Assembly: GCA_004194705.1 (NCBI GenBank)
Contig: SADC01000897.1
Location: forward strand, 1-64,000
Length of the DNA stretch: 64,000 bases
From: Ditylenchus dipsaci
Lineage: Eukaryota > Nematoda > Chromadorea > Rhabditida > Anguinidae
Direction of reading: 5' to 3'
The notes under the pieces are model-generated. The model did no database searches. It saw only the letters and a program-made list of their open reading frames with translations, and had not been told where the DNA came from. The translations under genes were made by a program, and so were the position numbers. Below are positions 45,007-55,649 of this stretch, piece after piece. How positions within the stretch are numbered: the stretch's first letter is position 1; each line of letters starts with the position of its first letter.

Positions 45007-47743
45007 GGCAACCGGACATTTAGCATAATTTGTGAAATTTCTCCGCGGACATTTAGCATAATTATGCAATTTGTCCGGTAAAAGTTGTCCGCGGATATTT
45101 AGCATAATTATGCAATTTGTCCGCGGACATTATGCATAATTTGTGCGATTTGTCCGCGGACATTTCGCATAATTTCGAAATTTTTCCGCGGACAATTAGC
45201 ATAACTTTAAAACTCGTTGGCAGACACAGCATGATGTTTACCGTTTCCTTGATCGGTTTTTGTTCTCTGACTTATAAATACTATAGATTTCAGTTAAATC
45301 GCCATGTCAAGTGATTGTGAAAGCGAAGAAGTGGTCGGCTTTCTGTCCAAGGAGCAAATCGAGCAAGAAGGAACGAGTCCTAGCGGAAAATGTCTAATTT
45401 GGTCAAATGGCTACTGTTACGTCATTCAAAGAGTAATTTTCGCTGGTTAGAATCTATTTCTTGCTTTTTTGTCAGGAAAACCAGAAGATTTTCGATATCA
45501 TCTATTTCATCTGCACAAAGACGGTCAAAAATCGTGGTGGCAATTACCGGCATTGCAAAGGAAGAGGTTTTATGAAACAAGGTCAGCATTTCTTCTACTT
45601 GACTAGGCTACACAGTCATGATGCAAAGAGAAATGACTTCGAGGTACTGATATACTGTGTTATTTTCACATACCTTTTGTTTGAGATTCGGCAAAGATTA
45701 AGCACAGGATTCATCGTCGCTGAAGCTTCCCCAATCAGCAAAACTAAGTCCATTCTACGCTCAATTAAGCATGGTGCTAGAAGATCTTTAATTTATGCTC
45801 TTCCCAAGGACGAGAGCATATCGAGGCAAATAAGGCGTAAAAAGTACAAGGCATGAATCCTTATTTTGAAGTCTACTATTTTCATGAAAAGTTTTAAAGA
45901 TCAATTCAAGAATCATCGATTGCAAAAGAGCTCGTAAAATGTCTATTCCGTATGAGTCTCAACGAACCGTTGAATCGCAGCAGTTTATGGTCTATGATTC
46001 TCGCATGACAGAACCAGCTACTTCAAATGTATTTCCTTCCTAATATGTCTATTTATTTATCGCTAGATCTTTCGTGGATAGTTGTATGGCGCTCACAGTT
46101 TGGACACCAGCTTTTGCAGAGGACAAGTCTTGTCGCTTACGACGCAACATACGCCAAAACTCCACGTGGATTCTACCAGGTCAGTGTTTCACATCAAAAA
46201 ATTAAACGTTGACTGATATCGATTTTTTCATAGTACTTTACTCTACATGCTTACATCGACGAACGACTCTTGCCAGTGGCGTTCGTTTGGATGACCAACA
46301 AAGATGAGCTGACTTATACGCGCGTTTTTCAAGAAATATTCTCATTGCCTGCCGAGAATTACAATGTCAAGATGTATTTGTCAGGTAAAGAGCATTCTTT
46401 GAATTTCTTGTGCTCATAAATTTTATATAGATTTTGAACAAGCTCCATCAAATGTCATGTCTACCATTTTTCCTTATGCCGAGCCAATAAAATGTGTATT
46501 TAATCTCTCTCAATCAAACCGCAAATGGCTCATAAGCATGGAATGGCAAATTTCTACAAGAATGAGCATCTGATGGATTGGGTCGTCCTTTTCTCAAAGC
46601 TAGCCTATCTGCCTAAGCGAGATGTGATACATGGGTATCTTGCGTTAGTGGAGGCTTTTGCAAGTCTGGTCAGTGAAAGGATCCCGACATTATTGGATCA
46701 AAGTCATGCTGCAGGTTTGTGTTCTTGCTTTATCATTACGATGGTTGCGTCTAGACGATATTTTTAAGCATTCATGGACTATTTCCACAAAACGTATCTG
46801 TTCCGGGGCTCCGGCGCTCAACTTCAGCCAGCGGTCTCTCCTGTTCATGTGTGGAACCTTAACAAGCCTGTTGAAAGCCAGCTTCCAGTTACCAACAATG
46901 CAGTAGAGTCTTGGAACAGGGAGTACAAGGCTCATTTTGCAGGTGGTGGAAAGCCCGACAGAAGCAAAGTCATTCAATTCCAAGTTGAGGAAGAAGAAGC
47001 CGTCCGTCATGCTATTGAACGGTATTTAACTTGCGTTGGTGGTTAAAATAAATGAATTTTTCAAGACACGAAGACAATCCAGAAGAGTCTTTCAGATTGG
47101 TACGCCCAAATCAACGCAGATCAGAGCAAATGGTTCATGCATTAGTGATGGAATGGGAAGAAAGCTCAGAAGAAGCAGCTCGCAGTAGTGACCAATTGAT
47201 GACATTTCTCCGTTCTATTCAAGACGCGCTTTGGTATGCAAATGGATTTCACCCTGACCTGGATGACGTAGAAGAAAGTGATGACAGTGATATTGAGTTG
47301 GAACAATAGGTGTTTTGGATTGTCAGGACGTTGTTATTGAGTTTAATAAAATGAAAGTCTATTTGCCTCGCGCTGTGTCTGTTACATAATAGATAATTGG
47401 TTTTCTAATAATTCGAGTTGGACTATTACAAGATGGATAATTGATTTTCTGCTTATTGCAATTGGAATTTCATTGAATCATTGTAGAAGAAAGTAAAAAC
47501 GATCGATAACTCGAGAAATTTCAAAATTATGCATAACGTCCGCGGACAAATTGCATAATTATGCTAAATGTCCGCGGACAAATTGCACAAATTATGCTAA
47601 TCGTCCGCGGACAAATTGCATAATTATGCTAAATGTCCGCGGACAAATTGCACAAAATTATGCTAATCGTCCGCGGACAAATTGCATAATTATGCTAAAT
47701 GTCCGCGGACAAATTGCACAAATTATGCTAAATGTCGGTTGCC
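45007..47743 (+). mobile_element. Full-length MULE DNA transposon (2737 bp)
   Basis: The ends are inverted: GGCAACCGGACATTTAGCAT at 45007 and the inverse ATGCTAAATGTCGGTTGCC ending at 47743. A perfect 8-bp duplication CATCAGAA flanks them (44999-45006 and 47744-47751). The terminal regions (45007-45215 and about 47525-47743) each hold about six units of 30-34 bp of the form TTTGTCCGCGGACATTTAGCATAATTATGCAA. Within these the palindromes TCCGCGGA and GCATAATTATGC alternate. The single gene inside is a FLYWCH/MULE transposase. The 8-bp duplication and gene type establish a Mutator-like element. It looks recently inserted, since the duplication has no mismatch. Confidence 0.9.
45304..47309 (+). 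CDS. MULE transposase with FLYWCH-like domain, one frameshift
   Basis: Start at 45304, 10 bp after TTTCAG (possible trans-splice acceptor) and 24 bp after TATAAATA. Exons I can join: 45304-45432, 45476-45643, 45686-about 45850 (FLYWCH-like [10 protein letters not shown], then HCKGRG and LHSHD), an unresolved stretch to 46060 (contains [13 protein letters not shown]), about 46060-46179 ([17 protein letters not shown], first catalytic Asp), 46234-46384 ([18 protein letters not shown]), 46431-46714 ([10 protein letters not shown], second Asp; [11 protein letters not shown]), 46769-47021 ([15 protein letters not shown]) and 47066-47309 (acidic tail, [11 protein letters not shown]). Introns are 42-54 bp. 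Between SQSNRK and MAHKHGM the frame shifts by one base near 46524, in an A run. AATAAA follows at 47345. It is likely non-functional as read, or an assembly indel. Confidence 0.85.
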
Positions 47744-47794
47744 CATCAGAAAGTTCAAATCACTTCATTCTTTGGGCAAAGTCACCCGACAACG

Positions 47795-47991
47795 TCATAC
47801 TCCTGAAAGGGCGAACCTTTTCTTGACGTAAAAAACTTTTTTTTGCCGCAAATTTTTTCTCGCTGTAAAACGACTTTCCACGGGAAAAGAAAATATGCGT
47901 TGCGGCAGAAAAAAGTATTTTTACGGCAACAAAAAGTATTTCTGCGGCAAAAAAGTATTTTTACGGCAAGAAAAAGGTTTGCCCCTCCTGA
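47795..47991. mobile_element. MITE with AAGTATTTTTACGGCAA repeats
   Basis: The left end CTGAAAGGGCGAACCTTTTC and right end GAAAAAGGTTTGCCCCTCCTG are diverged inverses. The interior repeats GTATTTTTACGGCAA and GTATTTCTGCGGCAA. No target duplication is found. hAT-like CAGGAGGGGCAAACC at the right is suggestive only. Confidence 0.5.
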
Positions 47992-48121
47992 AAACCCTAT
48001 TCTGCGTCGCAAATAGACCTAACCAATAATTATCAAGATTATCAATGAATAAAATATTGATGGGTGCCGAAAACCAATAAACCAGTCACAGAATTAAAAA
48101 AAAATTCTTGTAAAAACAACG

Positions 48122-48331
48122 GCTTTTCAAAGGACCATGGTTTTCGCGCGCAGTGGCATGTTGCAAAATTTGAATTGGCGGGGCACACTTCTCCTTCGTC
48201 TCAAATTTTACTCTTTGGAGTCGTTCGCCGTAACTCCAAAGAGTATGATTCGAGAAGAAAGAGAAGTGTCCTCCGCCAATTCAAACATTGCACATGCTGC
48301 TGCGCGCAAAAACAATGGTCCTTTAAAAAGC
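48122..48331. repeat. 210-bp hairpin with an 11-nt loop
   Basis: CTTTTCAAAGGACCATGG .. TTACTCTTTGGAGT, loop CGTTCGCCGTA, then ACTCCAAAGAGTATG .. CAATGGTCCTTTAAAAAG. The arms pair over about 100 bp with few mismatches. It adjoins the 48395-48655 hairpin. Confidence 0.7.
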
Positions 48332-48394
48332 TGGAGTTTTATGATAGCTGCTGTAAACCAAGTACATTTCATCCCTTTTCGAGAGGGCAGTCAA

Positions 48395-48655
48395 TATACG
48401 GCTCTATATGTGTTCGTGGAACTCCCAAAAAAATTTTGCTTTTCTGTCTTTCTGTCCACCGTAGTAAATGGACAAGGGCTCACATACTTTAAAAAAAGGT
48501 TTTTGGCTGTTTGATACTTTTTAAGACTTTTGAAAAAAATATCAAAACAAATCAACAGGGGGGACCAAGCACAAATTTCAAAAAATTACGAAAAAAAAAA
48601 ACAGGGGGACCAAGGCAAAATTTTTTGGGAGTTCCACGAACACATATAGAGCCCA
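48395..48655. repeat. GACCAAGGC hairpin with TGTGTTCGTGGAACTCCC arms
   Basis: GGCTCTATATGTGTTCGTGG .. AACTCCCAAAAAAATTTTGC pairs with GCAAAATTTTTTGGGAGTTCC .. ACGAACACATATAGAGCC. Inside the right half are two AACAGGGGGACCAAG motifs. A recent template-switch type inverted duplication is likely. Confidence 0.65.
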
Positions 48656-48689
48656 ATATACTATCAATATAGTAAAAGTTCGTTTCCGC

Positions 48690-48880
48690 CTAGGGTCCCA
48701 CACTTTTTACCTCAACTTTTGAACCTTTTGCTAAAATTTCAGCAACAGTCTAGTTCGAAACATTGCAAGGATTCCGATTTCGACGATCGTTTTTGAAAAC
48801 ACGATAATTTTGCCATTTAAAACCGCGACGCTCAATAAAGCACTGCTCTAATTTAATTTAGGCCGATGCTATATCGAGCG
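48690..48880. repeat. Tigger-like foldback relic
   Basis: Contains AAAGTTCGTTTCCGCCTAGGG, GGATTCCGATTTCGACGATC and TAGGCCGATGCTATATCGAG, all blocks of the 4104 / 57240 family. One arm only. Confidence 0.5.
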
Positions 48881-49325
48881 TTGTGAGTAGAGGTCCGGTC
48901 GATACGATATATCGTATCGTTATATCGTATCGATCGTTCTAAATATGGCCGAAAATATCGTATCGTTATATCGATCGTTGTGAACGAAAAATATCGTTTA
49001 TCGTATCGTTCACATGAAAAATACCCGTTTTTCAAATTTGTAAGATTTTTTTTAAATTGCGCTGCGGCAATTCAACTTCGGTGTTTTTTTTTGCTTTCTT
49101 GCCGACTTTTTTACCATTTTTTCTGTTTCACTTGAAATTTATGAATACTAGATTTGTTGATTGTAATGTCTATGAGTTAATAAATGCCTTGAAAAAATTT
49201 CGTGAAATATCGCGATATATCGTTGGCGAAAAAATATCGTATCGTTATATCGATCGGTCAAAAATTTGCCAGAAAATATCGTATCGTTATATCGGTAAAG
49301 GCAAAAACGATTCTCTAGTTGTGAG
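48880..49325. mobile_element. hAT-like element A (430 bp), exact 8-bp TSD
   Basis: Element A (48888-49317) begins TAGAGGTCCGGTCGATACG and ends AACGATTCTCTA. Both sides carry GTTGTGAG (48880-48887 and 49318-49325), a perfect match. Interior iterations of ATATCGTATCGTTATATCGATCG occupy both ends. The terminal repeat is short (TAGAG). It shares its right duplication with element B. Confidence 0.65.
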
Positions 49326-49645
49326 TAGGGTTGTCGAGGCTCGAAATTTTCGAAGCCTCGACTCGAGGACTCGAATCGACTCGAAAATTTTCGAGGCCTC
49401 GACTCGAACCGAAACTCGAAACTCGAAAATTTTCGAGTTTTCGAGTCTGAAACTCGAAATCGAGGCCTCGAAACTCGAAAGAAGGACTCGAATTTTTTTT
49501 CGAGGCCTCGAGACTCGAAAAACGGACTCGTAATTCTTTTTTCGAGGCCTCGAGACTCGAAAAAAGGACTCGAAATCGAAAATTTTCAAGTTTTCGAGTC
49601 CAAAACTCGAAATCGAGGCCTCGACTCGACAACCCTAGTTGTGGG
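49318..49645. mobile_element. hAT element B (312 bp) sharing a target site with A
   Basis: Element B (49326-49637) begins TAGGGTTGTCGAGGCTCG and ends CTCGACTCGACAACCCTA, with TCGAGGCCTCGACTCGAAA iterations. Flanks are GTTGTGAG (shared with A) and GTTGTGGG (49638-49645). The layout is TSD-A-TSD-B-TSD. Frames across it are by-products of the palindromic motif. Confidence 0.75.
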
Positions 49646-50090
49646 TCTTAATATCAAAATTATTGTGTTTTTCATAAGTTCATCAGCCAGTGATATTCGA
49701 ACAAGTGACCTAGCCAGTGCTTATCTAGTCCAGCCCTTTTAATTTAAAAAATTCGCTCATGGTTTTTCTATACTTCACTAGGCTTCTTATTCCTAATATT
49801 TTTCGGATATGGTGACAGAATCTATCAGGTTGTCGGATAATTTAGCCCTCGAAATCGAGGCGCTACTCGTTTACTTTTACTTCACTCGCTACTACTCAGA
49901 ATCTTGGCTATCGTATGAAAAAAAAATATCATGTAAAGAAAGATTTTGGTTGGAGCCTTATCGATTTTAAGATCCAGAAAAACAAGAATACAGTAAACAC
50001 GGAAGTTCAGTAAATCAAAATGTTTTTTGTCTCTAAAAGATGTTGAAACTTATGATTTATTTTTTTAAATTTTCTTCGTGTGTGATGCGC
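49646..50090. other. tRNA-like relic then no feature
   Basis: CAGCCAGTGATATTCGAACAAG near 49685, read on the minus strand, gives a T-arm-like TTGTTCGAATATCACTGGCTG. The remainder is AT-rich with nothing supported. Confidence 0.25.
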
Positions 50091-50094
50091 AGTT

Positions 50095-50180
50095 TGAGTA
50101 TGTGGCCAGATAGGGCAGGTAGGTGGCCAGGTAGGGTAGGTGGATGGCCAGGTAGGGTTGGTAGGTACCCCGGTGGATAA
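50095..50180. repeat. Short GGCCAGGTAGGGTAGGTGG minisatellite
   Basis: Four or so head-to-tail units, related to the minisatellite inside the 38393 hAT element. Confidence 0.55.
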
Positions 50181-51100
50181 GTAGATAGGTAGCTTTTGAG
50201 AAGCCCCTGAAAGGTCCCGATCAAAAAAAAGAGCCTAAGTGTTATTTGAAGTCCCAACAATTGACGTTTTCAACCAGGCGCCTTCAAGGCGCCAATCCAC
50301 CTTCTGTCGAGTGTTGCGGGTCTTGACAGCAAAATTAAAACAAAACTTTTTTTATCGTTAAAAGAATAGAATAAGATATCAGTTTCGGTTTATTAATATT
50401 CTCCACCGAGGTTTTGTCTTTATTCTGAATAGTTGGACATTGCTGAAACCTAGGAAACATACAAAGAGTTTGGGATGTAAGCAAAGACAATGGGCAGTAA
50501 GAATTTGTTCAATATTTTTGGATAATAAGGTCATGTTTGTGTTAAGAAACAAGCACAAGGTAAAATTTAAGAAGCAAATTCTGAGAATACCTTCCCTCAT
50601 ATCCGAAATCTCTAACCACACCTTGACCTCGCAGGTTTTCTTTGATAAAACTGCCCCTGCTTTCACTTCTCAGATACTTAACTTAATGGTACATTATACC
50701 CAAAAAGTTTTTCTTTGATAAAATTGGACCGTCCTTTTTCGTCACATTCCAACTCAAGCCACACGGTAAAAGTTATAAAATTCAATAAATTTATGGGCTG
50801 TAGGTAAATGGCACCATCGATTCCTCCGCCTCCTACAGTTGTTTTGTCACAATTTTAAATTGATTGCAAGTTATCTTTGGCTAGTATGGTTTAAAAAAAC
50901 GCATTTTCTCTGATAAGGCAGCTCCTCGACTTTTAGGAACTATATCTCAGCCTAGTGTGAAAATTTTGCAAAGCTGTGTTTTAAAGTTTTCTTAATTCCA
51001 CGAGATGTACCGATACCACTTTTTAGATTTTGGTTGAGCACCTAAAAATCTCGAGATCGAATTCCAACTTTTTAATTTTCGGGCATCCGAAAATAAGGTT
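50181..51100. other. Mostly featureless, with an ATACGG-type core relic
   Basis: 50960-51090 resembles the core of the 44487 MITE (AGTTTTCTTAATTCCACGAG, TTTTGGTTGAGCACC). Otherwise nothing supportable is seen. Confidence 0.35.
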
Positions 51101-51274
51101 GTAAATATAAATAATATAGCAGGTTGTTTTTTTTCAATAAAAACTAGCAAGTCTATGTATCATGATATTTTTTACAAAAAAGTGTTCCAGCCCGGAGTCG
51201 AACTGTCCAAAACAGAACTAGAAAAAGATTTTATAAATTTGGATGAAGCGAGTTCCGAAGACCACTCTAAAACT
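51101..51274. repeat. Direct repeat copy 1 (174 bp) with tRNA-like T-arm
   Basis: Matches 51700-51870 with only scattered differences (CAAGTCTATGTATCATGATAT, GGAGTCGAACTGTCCAAAAC, GGATGAAGCGAGTTCCGAAG). GGAGTCGAACTG on the minus strand reads as the T-arm-like CAGTTCGACTCCCGG. The pair brackets the element at 51290-51696. Confidence 0.6.
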
Positions 51275-51289
51275 ACCTTTTTGAATTTA

Positions 51290-51696
51290 TGGCTTGTTAA
51301 CGTTGTTCGAGTTAGAGTTCGAGTTAAACTTAGAAATGGGGTAAGAGGTGCTCATGTAATCAAAAATCCGAACTCTAATTCTAATTCGAAGGTGTGCACG
51401 TACTTCGAGTTAGAGTCCGAGGCCGAACTTAAAATTGCTTATTTATATGACTTAGATAGCTCGGAATCTCACCCAGAGCGGTTAAAGGTTACTAAAAGTT
51501 AGTTTTTGGAGAGATTTACTACAAGAGAATCCAAGGTATATGCATGAACACCTTTAAATTCGACATCGAATTTGAACTTGAGGTACACGAACACCCTCGA
51601 CTTCTAGTTAGAATTCGCATTACAGGTGTTTACGTAGCCAAAAACCCGAACTTTAACACTAACGCGAACTTTAACAACGCGAACAAGCCATCACGG
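51290..51696. mobile_element. GTTCGAGTT-type element between direct repeats
   Basis: The ends TGGCTTGTTAACG and GAACAAGCCATCA are inverted. The interior has iterated GTTCGAGTTAGAGTTCGAG and, at about 51470, the module GAATCTCACCCAGAGCGG .. AAAGTTAGTTTTTGGAG. Same family as 43180-43610. Confidence 0.5.
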
Positions 51697-51699
51697 AAT

Positions 51700-51870
51700 G
51701 TAAAGATAAATAATATCGCAGGTTGTTTGTTTTCAATAAAAACTGGCAAGTCTATGTAGCATGATATTTTCACAAAAAGTTTTACAGCCGGGAGTCGAAC
51801 TGTCCAAAACAGAACTAGAAAAAGAATTCAGAAATTTGGATGAAGCGAGTTTCGAAGACCACTCTAAAAT
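51700..51870. repeat. Direct repeat copy 2 (171 bp)
   Basis: Partner of 51101-51274 in the same orientation. It is far longer than any target-site duplication, so insertion alone does not explain the pair. Confidence 0.6.
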
Positions 51871-52785
51871 GATGATTCGCGCTTTTCGATAAGAACTTTT
51901 CCGGTGGTGACCGCAAATGGGCAAGGAAAGTCTTTTGTTTATTTTAATTAAATAATGATGGGTTACAAAAAATTATATTCACGGCGAGGTTTGTCGAGCG
52001 AACTGGTAATTTTATTTATTTTTCATTCTTCAAATCTATGAATTCTTCAAAAGTTGTTAAATTTCGTGTCATAAATTGCCCCTAAAAGTCATCTATTGTC
52101 CTGCGACCACCAAAGCTGAAATTTGGAGTGGGGCAAGATGCAAAAATCCATGCAGAAAAAAGCCCTAAAAGTCTATTACGTGTATGAGACGACTAAAAGT
52201 TTTAAAAGAATTTAATGATCAAATTTTAGATTGTATAAACAGAAATTAGCAAAAGCAGAAAATGTGCCAGTGCAATCACTACTTATCCCCCATACCTTCA
52301 CTTACATCAAAAAATCAGCATCAAAGAAGGCCTTAAGTGCATCAGCAAATATTCAATCTAGATTCTACACTAACCTATATTATCTAACCTTATTGCCAAA
52401 CATTTCCTGCCAACATGTCTAGCTATTCCATAGCTAGTCGGTCGAGGACGCCTAGAAGGGTTGGTGAATAATTTTATTATCACAATAATGATACCCTCTA
52501 TAGCTAATAAAAAGATTTTTAAATTTGTTAGCAAAAAGAATATACTTTTCGGTTGTTGCTTTCTCTTTTTTCATTATGATTGATTTGGATTTATTTTTTA
52601 TTGTTGGACCCTACTTTTGAATTAATTAGGTCCTTTTATTGACTTTTACAGCATGGCTAACATTTTGATTCCGTCTCAAACATCGAATTTTATCGCCCGT
52701 GCCAGAAAAAATTGGAATGTAAATTCCGTGGGTAGGCCTAGCCTAAGCCTAAGCACAAACCGAAAAATTAACAAGGGGTCAAAAT
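51871..52785. other. No recognisable feature
   Basis: AT-rich sequence. A TAGGCCTAGCCTAAGCC hexamer run near 52733 resembles TTAGGC repeats. Nothing else is supported. Confidence 0.35.
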
Positions 52786-53021
52786 CAGAAATGATGGCAG
52801 GACGGGACGGCACTCCCGTTCCGTAACGTCTCGAAGGGGTATCATCGCTTATAATCTCGGAATGGTTTTTCAAAAAAGGTCTTCCAAGTATCCCGTCTGG
52901 GTGTCCCGTCCCGGAGTAAATTCTTTGGTCATCCCGTCCCGGTGCCCCGTCCTGAATTTATTTTCACAATTTTCGTCCTGCCCCGTCACGTAATAGGCCA
53001 TTTATCATCTCTAGTCAAGAT
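52778..53021. mobile_element. hAT-like MITE with GACGGGAC arrays and TSD
   Basis: Element 52786-53013 starts CAGAAATGATGGCAGGACGG and ends GGCCATTTATCATCTCTA. Flanks are GTCAAAAT (52778-52785) and GTCAAGAT (53014-53021), one mismatch in eight. Iterated GACGGGACGGC, CCCGTCCCGG and CCCGTCTGGG motifs fill the interior. Confidence 0.7.
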
Positions 53022-53750
53022 GGAAAGTCGGATTCCCATTCTAGGCTAGCACTATTGATTTTTTGTAGCCATAAAGCGGTCTCTTTTTTATCTGGAAAAA
53101 AGTGTTTCGAGTGATGTTTTTTCTATTCTCCTTTTAATGTATTGTTCTTTAATTGTTTTGTTTAAAAATAGGCACTAATTGTTGAGCATAAAATCTTTCT
53201 TTGGTGACACTTTGTGTTGAGAGCCAAACCCAGGTTTTATAGAGGAATAAAACATTGTTGTTTTCACTGCACATTAGCCTCTGAACATCTTTTTTATATC
53301 TGAAAGTTAGCTAAGTAAATAAATTTATTATAAACTTCTTATCGAGGAATTGATAGGATGAAAAGTTCGTAGTTTTTTGATTGATTATTCAGACTGCGAA
53401 TTTTTTTTCCGGAGCACTGATAGAAATTTCACAGCGGTCAGCAAAACAACAGGTGGAAAAACTAATCCACCCATGACCCTTGCAAACTTTTTTAGTTAGA
53501 TCATTAAGAGCCGTATTTTTTTATAATGAAACTGACTATTACATTCCTATGCCTAAGCCTTCGGCAATAACAGGAAATTTTGCAAAAATATCACAAACTT
53601 CGCAGAATCTTTGTCGTCGTCTTGATATGTCATTGCAACTGCAAAGAAAAAGCATCATCAAAAAGAGTCACCCACCTCGATTATCGTAAATACCTCAAAA
53701 TACGTCTGTGATAATTTTTTCACAAAAAATAAGTTCAATCTATAAAAAAA
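53022..53750. other. No recognisable feature
   Basis: AT-rich sequence. Nothing supportable is seen. Confidence 0.35.
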
Positions 53751-53759
53751 AATTCGCAC

Positions 53760-53935
53760 GGTGTACTTTTTCAAAGTCGCATAAAAGAAAATCGTGACTT
53801 GGTCGGTTCACAAGGGCAGCTGACCACCATAATATGACTTTTCGTTATTTTTGTTTTCACCATCGTGTTTAGCGGAAAATTCTGCACAAGAATATACCTT
53901 CAGGACGCACGGCGTTTGCTGTGTAAAAAGCCTTA
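53760..53935. repeat. Single-arm copy of the 10147-11735 foldback interior
   Basis: TCGGTTCACAAGGGCAGCTGACC, CACCATCGTGTTTAGCG, ATTCTGCACAAGAATATACC and CAGGACGCACGGCG align with 11450-11570. It is one arm only, with no inverse partner nearby. Confidence 0.55.
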
Positions 53936-53989
53936 ACAGTGTTTATTTTCATTTTTAAATCAATTGCCCCAAAAAAATTTTAGGTAAAG

Positions 53990-54150
53990 ATTGTGTAAAA
54001 AATTTCACCTTGGTCCCCCAAGCTGAAATTTTTAGGAATTTTTTTGTGACGCCGGAGTTAGCACCGACAACTCGCATCAGGCTGGTGCCGGTGCGGGTCT
54101 GGGAAGTTGGTTGGTGCGGGTTTAATGAGTAGGTCGATGCTTGCACCAAA
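53990..54150. repeat. CCTTGGTCCCCCAAGCTG fragment and GGTGCGGG repeat
   Basis: One CACCTTGGTCCCCCAAGCTG motif followed by GCACCGACA .. GGTGCCGGTGCGGG and TTGGTTGGTGCGGG, related in style to other short near-palindromic arrays. Ends are not defined. Confidence 0.4.
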
Positions 54151-55264
54151 ATTTAAAACTTGCAGCAGTGGTTTATGCTGAGGGAAGGACCATTTTTATG
54201 AAGTGCTAATTAGAAATTAAAATACCGCAATTATCCAAGGAGTACCGAACAACCAGTACCAGAAAAATTTTTTGCAGAAACATTTCATAGCTATCAGTTT
54301 TAAAGTTTTAGTGGACACCATCAGTACTCAATACTGGATGTCTCAATTTACTATTCAACGCAACCAGTATATCGTGTTGGATGTTAATTTTCTTTTTGGT
54401 TTCATCCTTTGATGGGTCTCACAGTTTTGTAACAGAAGTTTATTTATAGCTTTCACAATAGAGATCTGGAACTTTAACTTAAAAGAATGATAAAATTCAT
54501 GGCTTTCAACTAAAATTTCGAAAAATCAGACAGAATTTTAAAAAAATCAGATTACAGGACTAAAAATTAGATTTTCAAGAATCGGTTTGTCTAAAATCAA
54601 ACATTTAATCCAAATGGCAGTCCTGTAAATGAAAGTCCTGTAAAAATTGGACGAAACATCATTGGAATAATAGAATTGCATTCAAAAAAGGTTTCTTAAA
54701 ATCCAACTACTTTTTATGAGATATTTGATCTGCTTTTTTCGTGACCTGTCAGCCAACTTCCTGCACTTAATTTATTTTAACTAAGAAGTTGAATAAATGT
54801 TTTTACTTTAGTTTGTTTTTACTATTCATTCAGTCTATTCAAGACAAATTATCTTTTTTCCAAAATTGTGTCTTTTTTACTGAAGTGAAATTTAATTTTG
54901 TTGTGTGAACATATTTGATGTATTTGTGGATCAGCAAGCATTGGATCAAGCCAATGTCCACAGATTTTCAATAACAACCTTTGTGTAAAAAAGATACTTT
55001 TAGACAAAGAGACAGTGTAAAAGCTATTTGTAGAATTATTAAAATGTTTGACAATAAAGCAAAATCACAAATTAAAAACCATTTTCTAAACTTTTTTTGA
55101 TTGCCTTTTCAGATTTTTAAAACAGAAAATACCTGAAATTTAGTTGTCTTAAGCTAAGAGCCATTTACGAAAACCATTTATAATTTTTCTTAAAAATAAT
55201 AAGTTAACTTAGAAAAACTTAAAATTGGCTCAGGTAAGAAAAAAACTTTAATTGGAATTGTTTT
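54151..55264. other. No recognisable feature
   Basis: About 1.1 kb of AT-rich sequence with no supportable element. Confidence 0.35.
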
Positions 55265-55446
55265 TTATAAATCAGCTTAGGGATCAAGGCAAAAAATTTT
55301 ATGAATTCTTTTAGCAAAAAATACTTTTTGCTTCAAAATGACTAAAAAGTGTAAATGAAAACTTTTGAGATGTTTTGAAAAAAATTCTAAAAAAATTAAC
55401 AGGGGGACCAAGGCATATTTTTGGGAGAGTGGGAATGCATACAGAG
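55265..55446. repeat. GACCAAGGC locus next to a hAT MITE
   Basis: TTAGGGATCAAGGCAAAAAA on the left and AACAGGGGGACCAAGGCATA on the right, both in the same orientation here. The right end is GGGAATGCATACAGAGC, as at 17166. The MITE at 55447 follows directly. Confidence 0.45.
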
Positions 55447-55649
55447 CAGGGCTCGGAAATCGAAACTTTCAAATATAGGACATTTTGGTAAAATAAAGGA
55501 CATTTAGTCAAAAAGTGCCATTTTAATCCAGTGCTTATTGATTTTTGAGCAACAAAATCAAAGGTTTTGGCCTAAAATCTCAAAAATTCTGAAGATTTCG
55601 GATCTGAAATGAAGGACAAATCTTAAATAAAAGACGTTTCCGAGCCCTG
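55447..55649. mobile_element. hAT-type MITE, 203 bp, partner of 3007-3208
   Basis: CAGGGCTCGGAAATCG at the left and GTTTCCGAGCCCTG at the right. Flanks ATACAGAG and ATATAGAA agree at 6 of 8 positions. Internal GGACATTTTGG and CATTTTAATCCAGTGC are shared with the 3007 copy. Confidence 0.65.

Noticed and set aside
45601..45630. An extra 25-nt intron (GTCAGC..ACTAG) in the FLYWCH-like exon
   Set aside because: It is shorter than every other intron here, and removing it would damage the LHSHD block expected in the domain.
49057..49632. Arg/Ser/Glu-rich frames of 100-158 codons
   Set aside because: They come from TCGAGGCCTCGACTCGAAA iterations in hAT element B and ATATCGTATCG in element A. No start context or domain is present.
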